From assembly GCF_029887875.1 (NCBI RefSeq), contig NZ_JARXRM010000043.1, forward strand, positions 262,181-326,180: 64,000 nt of DNA. The letters are read 5' to 3'. Under the pieces are notes generated by a model, which had not been told where the DNA came from, did not search any database, and worked only from the letters and a program-made list of their open reading frames with translations. Of the stretch, positions 1 through 7,934 are shown piece by piece (the stretch's first letter is position 1; every line of letters starts with the position of its first letter). The position numbers were made by a program, and so were the translations under genes. Origin of the DNA: Luteimonas endophytica. Its GTDB lineage: Bacteria; Pseudomonadota; Gammaproteobacteria; Xanthomonadales; Xanthomonadaceae.

Positions 1-68
1 CGGTCCTGGGAAACGATGCCGCTCAGTAGACGGCTGGCAATATCAAGCTTCAGATCTTGTTGCTGCAT
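1..68 (-). CDS. 5' end of an unidentified gene, cut by the window edge
   Basis: Reading the minus strand from position 68, an ATG opens a frame that stays open for 22 codons to the window edge and begins MQQQDLKLDIASRLL. A purine-rich GAGGAG ribosome binding site lies about 7 bases upstream (73-78), which supports this start. Too little is present to name a family. It diverges from the orphan gene at 413, and the region between holds a perfect palindrome that could control it. Confidence 0.4.
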   Translation of the reverse strand, partial: MQQQDLKLDIASRLLSGIVSQD

Positions 69-412
69 GGTCGCGCTCCTCACGCTGTTGGGGGAGCCCC
101 CATCCAAGCAGCATTTGCGTTTAACGCAAGTGGACCGATGTCTCAATTCTGAATAGGAACGACTGCTTCAGGAGTAGCCGATTCGCCACAAGTCGTCCCT
201 CACGGCTAGCGGAGTGAAGCGCTTGCTCTCTACATTGGTGGGGCTCCGAGGCGAGCTCGCAAGGGTTGCGCGCCTACCGGGCTCTTGGAGCCGAACGCGG
301 CTTATGCTGCGGCCGCAGGAGCAGCAGGCTCGACGAACAAGAAGGCTGGGCTCTCGTCGTTGACACGAGCTTCTTCCAAGTCAAGAATTTGAAGTGAATG
401 GGGGGAGCGTAA
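69..412. other. intergenic region between divergent genes
   Basis: This 344-base gap separates the partial minus-strand gene from the hypothetical gene at 413. It is noticeably richer in A and T than most of the window. The only structured element seen is the 15-base palindrome at 116-130. No RNA gene or convincing coding frame was found. Confidence 0.5.
116..130. promoter_or_regulatory. perfect 7-1-7 palindrome, candidate operator
   Basis: The sequence TTGCGTTTAACGCAA is a perfect inverted repeat with 7-base arms and one central base. It lies 48 bases upstream of the partial minus-strand gene. Its size and symmetry fit the binding site of a small dimeric helix-turn-helix repressor, but no such regulator is visible nearby, so the role is inferred. 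Confidence 0.35.
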
Positions 413-1636
413 ATGGCAGAAGACGACGACAAGAACGAGCCGAAGCAGAAGGCAAGCTTGAAGGAATTCCTCGTGCGCCTGAGTGCGCCGTTCTCGTTGG
501 TCACGGTAGGGCTTGGGGAGATCACGGCTCGACGCATGACGCTGGGGAGGCGAGCAGTCTTTGAAACGAGGGCTCCTCACCCAGACGGGATTACCGATAT
601 TGACCTAGTTCGTATTTACGCGGGATGCGTGGCCGCTCGACCATCTGAAGATCCCGATGATATTTCGCCGCCGCTGACGGAGGAGGAGGTTGAATGTCTC
701 ACGGATGACGATCTGAGGCTCTTTGCGAGCGACTATCTGCACCATATCTTTGAGGTTCGTTCGGATAAAGATCCTGTTGCTATGCTCGCCGCATTAATTC
801 GAAAAGAGCACAAGGAGTGGAGTGATAGCTCAAAGCGTTTGAAAGACAGCGTCGCCACTACGATGGCACGCGCTGGCGCCACTACTGAAATTATGAAGAA
901 CTGGCCGGGGCTGTCTAGTTCTGTAAGTGATGTCGGCTCTTTGAAAGAGCGGATAGATAAGATGTTTGGTTCGAGCTTGGCCGGCTATGAAGCGGTAGGA
1001 AAGACTTTGAGAAAGCTTCAGGAGGAGCAAAACAGCTCCGTCTTTCAGAGGCTTACAAGGGACAGCTTTTCTGTCCTTGATAAGTTCAACTCAGATCTGG
1101 CTTCTGAGTCGGTGATAAAAGGTATCGAGCCCACCCAATCGAGATACGAGAATCTTCATCTGCCGCGATTGAGCGACACGCCTCAGGGGCGCACTGCACT
1201 TTCAACAGAGAAAATGGAAGCAGCCGTAGGGCGAATGGAAGATGGGATGGGGTTGGTCGTTGCACATGCTGGCGAGATGTCGGATGTCACTGCGAAGTTG
1301 CTACAAACGCTTAGAAATGAGGCGGTCGAAAGTCAGAAGCATGCGCGCAGGGCAATCGGATTAGCGATGTTGACTCTCGCGGTGTCTGCTGTGGCGCTGG
1401 TGTTTACTGCTTGGTATGCGGTGATCGGCTATGGTGCCGACCGCAGCGAGGCAGGAGCAGACGAAAGTGCTACGGCGTCTATCATTGAGGCTTTGGGCGA
1501 ACAAAACGCGCTCTTGCGAGCTATGCACCAGGAGCAAAGTGCCGCCAACAAGCTCGCTTCAGATCGAGCGGATCAGCAAGCAAAAGTCAGTGCTGAGAGG
1601 GAAGTTCCACCCCCTAAGGTTGCGGACGGCCAGTAG
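413..1636 (+). CDS. hypothetical protein with one C-terminal membrane segment
   Basis: A 407-residue protein that I do not recognise. The first 20 residues are highly charged (acidic then lysine-rich) and there is no signal peptide. A long soluble region follows, predicted mostly helical from its composition, with a charged KTLRKLQEEQ-like stretch near residue 200. One hydrophobic segment lies at about residues 323-346 (IGLAMLTLAVSAVALVFTAW), followed by a roughly 60-residue polar, Ala/Glu/Gln-rich tail. This suggests a protein anchored by a C-terminal helix with a large N-terminal cytoplasmic domain. Codon use is clearly less GC-biased than in the rest of the window, a sign of recent acquisition. 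It has no close neighbour on its strand, and a candidate terminator follows at 1793. Confidence 0.7.
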   Translation: MAEDDDKNEPKQKASLKEFLVRLSAPFSLVTVGLGEITARRMTLGRRAVFETRAPHPDGITDIDLVRIYAGCVAARPSEDPDDISPPLTEEEVECLTDDDLRLFASDYLHHIFEVRSDKDPVAMLAALIRKEHKEWSDSSKRLKDSVATTMARAGATTEIMKNWPGLSSSVSDVGSLKERIDKMFGSSLAGYEAVGKTLRKLQEEQNSSVFQRLTRDSFSVLDKFNSDLASESVIKGIEPTQSRYENLHLPRLSDTPQGRTALSTEKMEAAVGRMEDGMGLVVAHAGEMSDVTAKLLQTLRNEAVESQKHARRAIGLAMLTLAVSAVALVFTAWYAVIGYGADRSEAGADESATASIIEALGEQNALLRAMHQEQSAANKLASDRADQQAKVSAEREVPPPKVADGQ

Positions 1637-2202
1637 CGAAGCGGCGCGTTTGGATTGCCGGCTGGAGGATGGCTAGCTCGAGCAGGCCCAAGGTCATGGA
1701 GTCGCAGCAGCGAATCTTGTTTGCAGCTTGGTGGCAACTCGACGGTCTGCCCTACGTTGCCGTAGCTCTGGAGTAGCTCCGGGTTGAGTCTAGAGCCCAC
1801 TAGTGGCTTAAAAGCCCGCATTTTTTTGATACACACAAGAACTGCTTCATCAGCGGGGTGTGCTCGGTCGACTTCGCTTGCGACATAACTCTCTGATCTT
1901 AGGGAACAAGTTCGCGATTTTTGCGGCGGAGGACGGACGCCGGCGGCGGGCTTCGCCCGGGTGAAGTCCGTGGAGATCGAACTGGCTCGGGTGGCTGGGG
2001 CAGCAGTCGTTGCCGCGCGACGGCGCGCCATGAAGCAGGATTGTAGCCAAGGCGCCGGCGAATCTCCGGGCACCCTACGGCGCGACGCTGTCGCGACGTG
2101 GGGCGTGAGGGGATGCGCAAGGAAGCGATGCGCCGGCGCGGCTGCGGGTGGCCGAGCGAGGGATTCCGAGCGGCCGGCGGGCCGCCTGGGCAACGTCGCT
2201 CT
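1637..2202. other. gene-free stretch at the boundary of the low-GC region
   Basis: This 566-base stretch lies between the orphan gene and the LysR regulator. A possible terminator sits at 1793-1827. From about 1900 onward the sequence becomes strongly GC-rich like the rest of the window, so the edge of an acquired segment may lie here. Open frames on both strands give low-complexity translations and are not supported as genes. No tRNA or integrase was seen. Confidence 0.5.
1793..1827 (+). terminator. possible intrinsic terminator after the hypothetical gene
   Basis: An imperfect stem (AGCCcAC / GTGGCT with a one-base bulge) is followed after about ten bases by a run of seven T residues at 1821-1827. 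The T-run is rare in this GC-rich window. The stem is weak and 157 bases past the stop codon, so the call is tentative. Confidence 0.35.
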
Positions 2203-3111
2203 TCATCTTCCGAGCCGCTCGCGCAGCAGGTCGATGGTCGCCCGCACGCGCGGCATGCGCTCGGCGCCCGACACCCAGAGCAGCTGCACCTCGGGCTGCG
2301 TGACCGTCCAGCCGGTCATCACCTCGACCAGGTTTCCGGCGGCGATGGCGTCCCCGGCGACGAAGTCGGCCAGCAGGGCGACACCGCTTCCTGCGAGTGC
2401 CGCCTCCAGCAACGCGTCGGCGTTGTTCGCGCGCAGCACCGGACGCACGCGGACCACCCGTCGCTGGCGCTGGCGCTCGAACGTCCACAGCTCTCCCGAA
2501 CGCAACCCGTGCAACGCCAGGCACCGATGCTCCTTCAGGTCCTCCGGGCGCTCCAGTGCCGGGGCATCGGCCAGGTAGCGCGCCGATGCGACGAGGAAGC
2601 GGCGGATCGGCCGCAGGCTGGTCGCCGACAGGCCCGAATCGGCCGGCACGCCGATGCGCAGGGCGATGTCGGTGCGTGTCGCGACCAGGTCCGCATAGCC
2701 GTCGTCGAAGGTGACGTCGAGGCGCAGACGGGGGTATTTCGACAACAGCCCGGGAAGCAGCGGGGCCACGCAACGGCGCCCATAGGTCGTGGGCAGGTGC
2801 AGGCGGACCAGGCCGGCGGGTTCGGCCCGGTGCCCGAGGAGCTCCGCGTTCACCGCCGCCAGTGCCGTCTCCAGCCGCTCGCAGTGGCTCAGAAGCGATT
2901 CGCCAAGCGGCGTCAGCGTCATGCGCCTGGTCGAGCGGAGGAAGACGCGGCCGCCGACGCGCGACTCCAGCGACGCGATGCGGCGGCTGAGCACGGACGG
3001 CGAGCAGCCGACCTCACGCGATGCGCGGGCGAAATTGAGGAACCGGGCGGCCGTGACGAATCCCGCCAGCTCGCGCAGATGGGTCGGTGTCAGCGCGCCC
3101 AATTCGTTCAT
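2203..3111 (-). CDS. LysR-family transcriptional regulator
   Basis: A 302-residue LysR-type regulator. The N-terminal winged helix-turn-helix occupies about residues 10-70 (FVTAARFLNFARASREVGCSPSVLSRRIASLE), followed by the usual periplasmic-binding-protein-like effector domain to the C terminus. The ATG at 3111 was chosen because it places the DNA-binding domain at the usual distance from the N terminus; the frame stays open upstream but codes for nothing recognisable. It is transcribed divergently from the acetolactate decarboxylase gene, with 93 bases between the starts. Divergent LysR control of acetolactate decarboxylase is known from AlsR/BudR systems, so regulation of the neighbour by an acidic metabolite is a reasonable inference. 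Confidence 0.9.
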   Translation of the reverse strand: MNELGALTPTHLRELAGFVTAARFLNFARASREVGCSPSVLSRRIASLESRVGGRVFLRSTRRMTLTPLGESLLSHCERLETALAAVNAELLGHRAEPAGLVRLHLPTTYGRRCVAPLLPGLLSKYPRLRLDVTFDDGYADLVATRTDIALRIGVPADSGLSATSLRPIRRFLVASARYLADAPALERPEDLKEHRCLALHGLRSGELWTFERQRQRRVVRVRPVLRANNADALLEAALAGSGVALLADFVAGDAIAAGNLVEVMTGWTVTQPEVQLLWVSGAERMPRVRATIDLLRERLGR

Positions 3112-3204
3112 TTTCTGCAGGAAAGAAGTTCGCTGGCGCCGGATTATCGCTCGGCTGACGGCTGTTAGGGTGCCTGCTCCTCCGCAAGCCTGGTCTCCAG
3201 ATCC

Positions 3205-4080
3205 ATGCATCGATCCCTCGGAGCTTTCGTTCTTGGCCTGGCGTGCGCCTCGGCCGCGGCTGTGGCGTACGCGTCCGGCGCGCCGCATGTCGCGGCGCCG
3301 GCATCGGCGCCGGGCGGCGACGGATGCAGCCGCGCGTACTGTCCCGGGGACGCGGTGTTCCAGGCGGTGCCGTTGCAGGGCTTGCTGGCTGGCGTGCTGG
3401 AGAGTCCCATCGCCTTCGGCTCGGTGCTGGAACATGGCGACTTCGGCCTGGGTGGCCTGAGCCCCCTGGACGGGGAAGCCATCGTGCTGGACGGAGAGGC
3501 CTACCACGCGCGGCTGGACGGCAGCCTGCGCACCATCGACCCCGGGGAGCGCGCCTCGGTGCTGTGGGTCAAGCGCTTCCGGCCCGACCGCCGGCTGGTG
3601 CTGGGCTCCATCGGCGGCTTCGATGCGTTGGCGGCGGCGCTGGACGCCGGGACAGGGTCGCCCAATCGCATCCACGCGATCCGGGTGGACGGGACCTTCG
3701 AGCGCGTCCGCCTGCGCAGCGTGCCGCGGCAATCGCCCCCCTACGTGCCGGTTGCTGAGGTGGTGAAGTCGCAGCGGGTGTTCACGCTCGAAAAGGTCGA
3801 AGGCACCCTGGTCGGCTTCCGGTTTCCCGCCTGGGCCGCAGGCGTCAACGCCCCCGGCTATCACTTCCATTTCGTCGACGCGGGCAGGCGCGCCGGCGGC
3901 CACCTCCTCGACCTCCGGGCCACCGGCTTGACGGCGAGAGTCGATACGACCAGGGCGCTGACGGTGATCACGCCGGACCACGTCCTGTTCGACGATGCGA
4001 CCCTGGACGCGCCGACCGATGAGAACGCCTACCGGCGTGCGCTGCGCCCCGGGCACGGTGGATCGGGAGCGACGCCGTGA
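3205..4080 (+). CDS. budA: alpha-acetolactate decarboxylase with signal peptide
   Basis: A 291-residue zinc enzyme that converts alpha-acetolactate to acetoin. Family signatures are HGDFGLG and LDGEAIVLDGEAY in the N-terminal half, the RSVPRQ...PYVPVAEVVKSQ block, and VEGTLVGF. The zinc-binding histidines appear as H220, H222 (GYHFHF) and H233 (GGH), with the same 2- and 11-residue spacing as H194/H196/H207 of the Brevibacillus enzyme. Residues 1-24 form a signal peptide ending AYASG, so the enzyme is probably exported, as in some bacilli and unlike enterobacterial BudA. No acetolactate synthase (alsS/budB) lies next to it; the substrate would have to come from branched-chain amino acid synthesis or from outside. 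The divergent LysR gene is its likely regulator. Confidence 0.9.
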   Translation: MHRSLGAFVLGLACASAAAVAYASGAPHVAAPASAPGGDGCSRAYCPGDAVFQAVPLQGLLAGVLESPIAFGSVLEHGDFGLGGLSPLDGEAIVLDGEAYHARLDGSLRTIDPGERASVLWVKRFRPDRRLVLGSIGGFDALAAALDAGTGSPNRIHAIRVDGTFERVRLRSVPRQSPPYVPVAEVVKSQRVFTLEKVEGTLVGFRFPAWAAGVNAPGYHFHFVDAGRRAGGHLLDLRATGLTARVDTTRALTVITPDHVLFDDATLDAPTDENAYRRALRPGHGGSGATP

Positions 4081-4282
4081 TCCGAGCAGCCCCGTCGCGA
4101 CTCGCCTGCGCCGGCACGCCCTGGTCTGCCTTGGCTGGCCGGCGCAGGGCCTACGGCAGGGAGCGGTGACCACATCCACGCCATCCACCATGCGATGGTG
4201 CGCTGAACCGGTCGCGCACGCCCGAGGACCGCACCTAGGCGACCGGCGCCGGCCGTGTCGCCGGTGGCGGTATGCTGGGCGC

Positions 4283-4927
4283 ATGGCCGACTCGTGCTGC
4301 GGCAAGTCGATCGAGGTCCGCGCCCTGCAGGCGAAGCAGCGGCGCGTGCTGGTCGTCGTGCTGGCGATCAACGCGGCGACGTTCCTGATGATGGCGGCGG
4401 CGGCGTTCGCGGCGGGGTCGTCGTCGCTGCTGTCCGGGGGACTGGACAACCTGGGCGATGCGCTGACCTACGCGCTGAGCCTGGCGGTGGTCGGCGCGAG
4501 CGCGCGGGCCAAGGCGCGGGTGGCGCTGTTCAAGGGCGTGTTGATCCTCGGCGCCGCGGTGGCGGTGGGCGTGCAGATCGCCTGGCGGCTGGCGCACCCC
4601 GCGGTGCCGCTGTTCGAGACCATGGGCGTGGCCGCGCTGCTCAACCTCGGCGCGAACGCCGTGTGCCTGTGGCTGCTGGCGCCCTACCGGCACGGCGACG
4701 TCAACATGTCCTCGGTGTGGGAGTGCTCGCGCAACGACGTCTGGGAAGGCGTGGCGGTGCTCGCCGCGGCGGCCGCGGTCTGGGCGTTCGGCAGCGGCTG
4801 GCCGGACCTGGTGGTCGCCACCGCGCTGCTGCTGCTGTTCTCGCGTTCGGCGCTGCGCGTGCTCGGCAGCGCGCGGCGGGAGCTTGCGGCCGCGCGGAGC
4901 GCCGCGCCGGGTCAGCCCGGCGGCTGA
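4283..4927 (+). CDS. short cation-diffusion-facilitator-type transporter
   Basis: A 214-residue membrane protein with about six hydrophobic segments. It begins MADSCCGKS, and the cysteine pair may sense or bind metal. The second membrane segment contains GGLDNLGDALTYALSL, matching the DxxxD metal-site pattern of cation diffusion facilitators, and SSVWECSRNDVWEG resembles the second half of that site. The long C-terminal cytoplasmic domain of typical CDF exporters is missing. It lies 95 bases upstream of arsR, so it may belong to the metal/arsenic resistance module, although CDF proteins normally move divalent cations rather than arsenicals. The ATG at 4283 is the only start that keeps the cysteine pair. 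Substrate unknown. Confidence 0.75.
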   Translation: MADSCCGKSIEVRALQAKQRRVLVVVLAINAATFLMMAAAAFAAGSSSLLSGGLDNLGDALTYALSLAVVGASARAKARVALFKGVLILGAAVAVGVQIAWRLAHPAVPLFETMGVAALLNLGANAVCLWLLAPYRHGDVNMSSVWECSRNDVWEGVAVLAAAAAVWAFGSGWPDLVVATALLLLFSRSALRVLGSARRELAAARSAAPGQPGG

Positions 4928-5009
4928 AGCGCCGCGCGTCGCGCCTGCCGTCGCTGGCGCAGGAAGGTGCGGGCGGCCGGCAAGCCGCCCGGGCCAGTCG
5001 AGATTAATT

Positions 5010-5026
5010 TCATAATTCCAGTATGA
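5010..5026. promoter_or_regulatory. AT-rich dyad at the arsR start, candidate ArsR operator
   Basis: TCATA and TATGA form 5-base inverted arms separated by 7 bases, inside an AT-rich patch (about 5002-5026) that stands out from its GC-rich surroundings. It overlaps the first ATG of arsR and a possible -10 hexamer TATGAT (5022-5027). ArsR repressors usually bind AT-rich dyads over their own promoter, so autoregulation is inferred. If TATGAT is the -10 element, translation could begin leaderless at the second ATG (5035). Confidence 0.35.
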
Positions 5027-5358
5027 TCGAATCGATGCAGACCCCGATTGCCCTCGAGGCCCTGTCCGCGCTGGCGCAGAAATCGCGCCTGGCGCTGTTT
5101 CGCCATCTCGTGCGGCTCGGTCCGGACGGCGCGACCCCTGGCGAGCTGGCCGGGGCGCTCGACATCGCCGCCACCACGCTGTCGTTCCACCTCAAGACCC
5201 TGGCCCAGGCCGGCCTGGTCGAGGCCGAGCAGCGGGGCCGCAGCATCACCTACCGCGCCGATTTCGCGGCGATGCAGGGGCTGGTCGACTATCTCACCGA
5301 GAACTGCTGCGGCGGCGATCCCGCGCGCTGCGCCCCGAAAGCCAGGAAGACCGCATGA
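5023..5358 (+). CDS. arsR: ArsR-family metalloregulator
   Basis: A 111-residue ArsR/SmtB winged-helix repressor. The helix-turn-helix lies at about residues 40-75 ([27 protein letters not shown]), followed by the wing ([14 protein letters not shown]). Cysteines NCC and, six residues later, C near the C terminus form a likely As(III)-binding site of the three-cysteine type; they are outside the recognition helix, unlike the classical ELCVCDL motif of E. coli ArsR. A start at 5023 or 5035 is possible. It heads the operon arsR - GAPDH - arsJ, with a 10-base gap to the next gene, and probably represses it until arsenite binds. Confidence 0.88.
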   Translation: MIESMQTPIALEALSALAQKSRLALFRHLVRLGPDGATPGELAGALDIAATTLSFHLKTLAQAGLVEAEQRGRSITYRADFAAMQGLVDYLTENCCGGDPARCAPKARKTA

Positions 5359-5368
5359 GCATCAGGGC

Positions 5369-6394
5369 ATGAGCGTGAAAATCGGCATCAACGGGTTCGG
5401 CCGGATGGGCCGGCTCTGCCTGCGCGCGGCGCTGGAACGCGCCGAGCTGGCGGCGCTGGAGTTCGTGCGCATCAACGACCCGGCCGCCGACGCGGCCGCC
5501 CTGGCGCATCTGCTCGCGTTCGACTCGATCCACGGGCCATGGCGGCGCGAGATCGGCCACGACGGCAACGCGCTGGTCGTCGACGGCCGGCGGATCCAGG
5601 TCACGCGCAATCGCGAGATCGCCGAGACCGGATGGTCGGACTGCGATGTGGTGATCGAGGCCTCGGGCCGCTTCCGAAAACAGGAGGTCCTGCAGCCCTA
5701 CCTCGACCAGGGCGTGCCGCGCGTGGTGGTCACCGCGCCGGTCAAGCAGGCCGGCGTGCTGGACGCGGTGGTCGGGGTCAACGACCACCTGTTCGACCCG
5801 GGAGTGCACCGCATCGTCACCGCCGCCTCCTGCACCACCAACTGCCTGGCGCCGGTGGTCAAGGCGATCCACGAGGGGCTCGGGATCCGCCACGGCAGCA
5901 TCACCACCATCCATTCGCTCACCAATACCCAGACCATCGTCGACGCCGCGCACAAGGACCCGCGCCGCGCCCGCGCCTGCGGCAGCAGCCTGATCCCCAC
6001 CTCCACCGGCTCGGCCACCGCGATCGCCGAGATCTTTCCCGAGCTGCGCGGCCGGCTCGACGGGATCGCGGTGCGGGTGCCGCTGACCAATGCTTCGCTC
6101 ACCGACTGCGTGTTCGAGGTCGAGCGCGGCACCACCGTGGACGAGGTCAACGGGCTGCTGCGCGCGGCCGCGCTGCAGGGCCCGCTGCGGGGAATCCTGG
6201 GCTACGAGGAGCGGCCGCTGGTGTCGATCGACTACCGCACCGATCCGCGCTCGGCGATCGTCGATGCGCTTTCGACCCGGGTCACCAATCGAACCCAGGT
6301 GAAGATCTACGCCTGGTACGACAACGAGTGGGGCTACGTGAACCGCACGGTGGAGCTGGCGCTGAAGGTGGGACGGGCCGGATCGCCGGCATGA
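5369..6394 (+). CDS. gapdh: ArsJ-associated glyceraldehyde-3-phosphate dehydrogenase
   Basis: A 341-residue type I GAPDH. The N-terminal Rossmann motif is [18 protein letters not shown]. The catalytic cysteine lies in the [10 protein letters not shown] motif, the active-site histidine in the following [10 protein letters not shown] stretch, and the C terminus has [14 protein letters not shown]. In arsR-gapdh-arsJ operons this enzyme uses arsenate in place of phosphate to make the unstable 1-arseno-3-phosphoglycerate, which ArsJ then exports. The operon position, directly after arsR and overlapping arsJ by 4 bases (ATGA), supports this dedicated role over glycolysis. The frame is open further upstream, but [11 protein letters not shown] at 5369 is the natural start. 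Confidence 0.93.
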   Translation: MSVKIGINGFGRMGRLCLRAALERAELAALEFVRINDPAADAAALAHLLAFDSIHGPWRREIGHDGNALVVDGRRIQVTRNREIAETGWSDCDVVIEASGRFRKQEVLQPYLDQGVPRVVVTAPVKQAGVLDAVVGVNDHLFDPGVHRIVTAASCTTNCLAPVVKAIHEGLGIRHGSITTIHSLTNTQTIVDAAHKDPRRARACGSSLIPTSTGSATAIAEIFPELRGRLDGIAVRVPLTNASLTDCVFEVERGTTVDEVNGLLRAAALQGPLRGILGYEERPLVSIDYRTDPRSAIVDALSTRVTNRTQVKIYAWYDNEWGYVNRTVELALKVGRAGSPA

Positions 6395-7599
6395 CCGGCC
6401 TTCGCCAGTACGCACTGGTGACCGGCAACTACTGGGCCTTCACCCTGACCGACGGCGCGCTGCGCATGCTGGTGGTGCTGCATTTCCACCAGCTCGGCTA
6501 CGCGCCGCTGCAGATCGCGCTGCTGTTCCTGTTCTACGAGATCTTCGGCGTGCTCACCAACCTGGTGGGCGGGTGGCTGGGCGCGCGGATCGGCCTGAAC
6601 CGGACCATGAACATCGGCCTGGGGCTGCAGATCGTCGCGCTGGCGGTGCTGGCGGCGCCGACCGCCTGGCTGACGGTGCCGCTGGTGATGACGGCGCAGG
6701 CGCTGTCCGGCGTCGCCAAGGACCTCAACAAGATGAGCGCCAAGAGCAGCGTCAAGCTGCTGGTGGCCGACGGCGCGCAGGGCACCCTGTATCGCTGGGT
6801 GGCGGCGCTCACCGGTTCCAAGAACGCGCTCAAGGGCGTCGGCTTCTTCCTGGGCGGTGCGCTGCTGGGCGGGCTCGGATTCCGCGCCGCGGTGCTGGCG
6901 ATGGCGGTCGCGCTGGCGCTGGTCTGGCTGGCCAGCCTGGCGCTGCTTCGCGCCGACCTGGGGCGGGCGAGGGCGGCGCCGAGATTCCGCCAGATGCTCT
7001 CCCAGAGCCGCGCGATCAACGTGCTATCGGCGGCGCGGCTGTTCCTGTTCGGCGCCCGCGACGTGTGGTTCGTGGTGGCGCTGCCGGTGTTCCTGGCCGG
7101 CGCGCTGGGCTGGGACCACTGGCGGGTCGGGGCGTTCCTCGCCGCGTGGGTGATCGGCTACGGCATCGTCCAGGCCGCGGCGCCGCGTTTCACCGGACGC
7201 GACCGCCGGCAGCCGCCCGGGCGCGGCGCGGCGGCCGGCTGGGCGGCGGCGCTGTCGGGGGTGCCGGCGGCCATCGCGCTCGCCATGCAGGCGTGGCCGC
7301 CGCAGCCGGTGCTGATCGGCGGCCTGGCGCTGTTCGGGGTGCTGTTCGCGGTGAACTCGGCGCTGCACAGCTACCTGATCGTCAGCTACGCGCGCGAGGA
7401 CGGGGTGTCGCTCGATGTCGGCTTCTATTACATGGCCAACGCGATGGGCCGGCTGCTCGGCACGGTGCTCTCGGGCTGGGTGTACCAGGCGGCGGGGCTG
7501 GCCGCATGCCTGTGGATCTCGGCGGTGTTCGTGACCGCGGCCGCGCTGATCGCGCTGGCGCTGCCGCCGCATGCGCGCGAGCGACCCGCCGCCGCCTGA
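6391..7599 (+). CDS. arsJ: ArsJ organoarsenical efflux permease (MFS)
   Basis: A 402-residue major facilitator superfamily protein with about 12 hydrophobic segments. The start [36 protein letters not shown] and the internal [17 protein letters not shown] segment are typical of ArsJ. The known role of the family is export of 1-arseno-3-phosphoglycerate, which breaks down outside the cell to arsenate and 3-phosphoglycerate. Its ATG overlaps the GAPDH stop codon, indicating translational coupling, and the two proteins are expected to act as one arsenate-detoxification pathway. No arsC, arsB or acr3 gene is seen in the neighbourhood. Confidence 0.92.
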   Translation: MTGLRQYALVTGNYWAFTLTDGALRMLVVLHFHQLGYAPLQIALLFLFYEIFGVLTNLVGGWLGARIGLNRTMNIGLGLQIVALAVLAAPTAWLTVPLVMTAQALSGVAKDLNKMSAKSSVKLLVADGAQGTLYRWVAALTGSKNALKGVGFFLGGALLGGLGFRAAVLAMAVALALVWLASLALLRADLGRARAAPRFRQMLSQSRAINVLSAARLFLFGARDVWFVVALPVFLAGALGWDHWRVGAFLAAWVIGYGIVQAAAPRFTGRDRRQPPGRGAAAGWAAALSGVPAAIALAMQAWPPQPVLIGGLALFGVLFAVNSALHSYLIVSYAREDGVSLDVGFYYMANAMGRLLGTVLSGWVYQAAGLAACLWISAVFVTAAALIALALPPHARERPAAA

Positions 7600-7934
7600 G
7601 GCATCGCCCGGGCGCACCGGGGGAGCCCGCGCCGCCGCCAGGCGGCGACCCGGGGTGGCAGGCTCGCGGCCGCGACCGGGCCGCGGTGGAGGCCCAAACG
7701 GTCGGGTCGCCGGGCGGCGCGCCGCGGCCCAACGCACACGACGCATTCGCGACTCCCGGCGTACTTGCCGGCGTCCGGAATTATGTTAGCTTTCCGTAAT
7801 GCGTGTGATGGCGGCACGCTGGACCCGTCCCCCACGCCGGTCCAGCCCGCCCGCGGATTCGTCCGCGGTCGCGCATGCCGCCGCCCGCGGCGATTCGCAA
7901 CACCCGCACTTCCATCAGGCCAGGGGGACGCCAC
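7600..7934. other. intergenic region between arsJ and the TonB receptor
   Basis: This 335-base gap holds a small GC-only hairpin at 7630-7647 (CGCCGCC / GGCGGCG, loop GCCA, no T-run) that may end arsJ transcription. An A/T-rich patch at about 7780-7800 (GGAATTATGTTAGC) is the most likely promoter area for the receptor, but no clear -35/-10 pair can be assigned. Nothing else is seen. Confidence 0.4.

Noticed and set aside
1573-2193. 206-codon minus-strand frame in the gene-free stretch
   Set aside because: It has no domains, spans the composition change and overlaps the 3' end of the hypothetical gene; there is no ribosome binding site.
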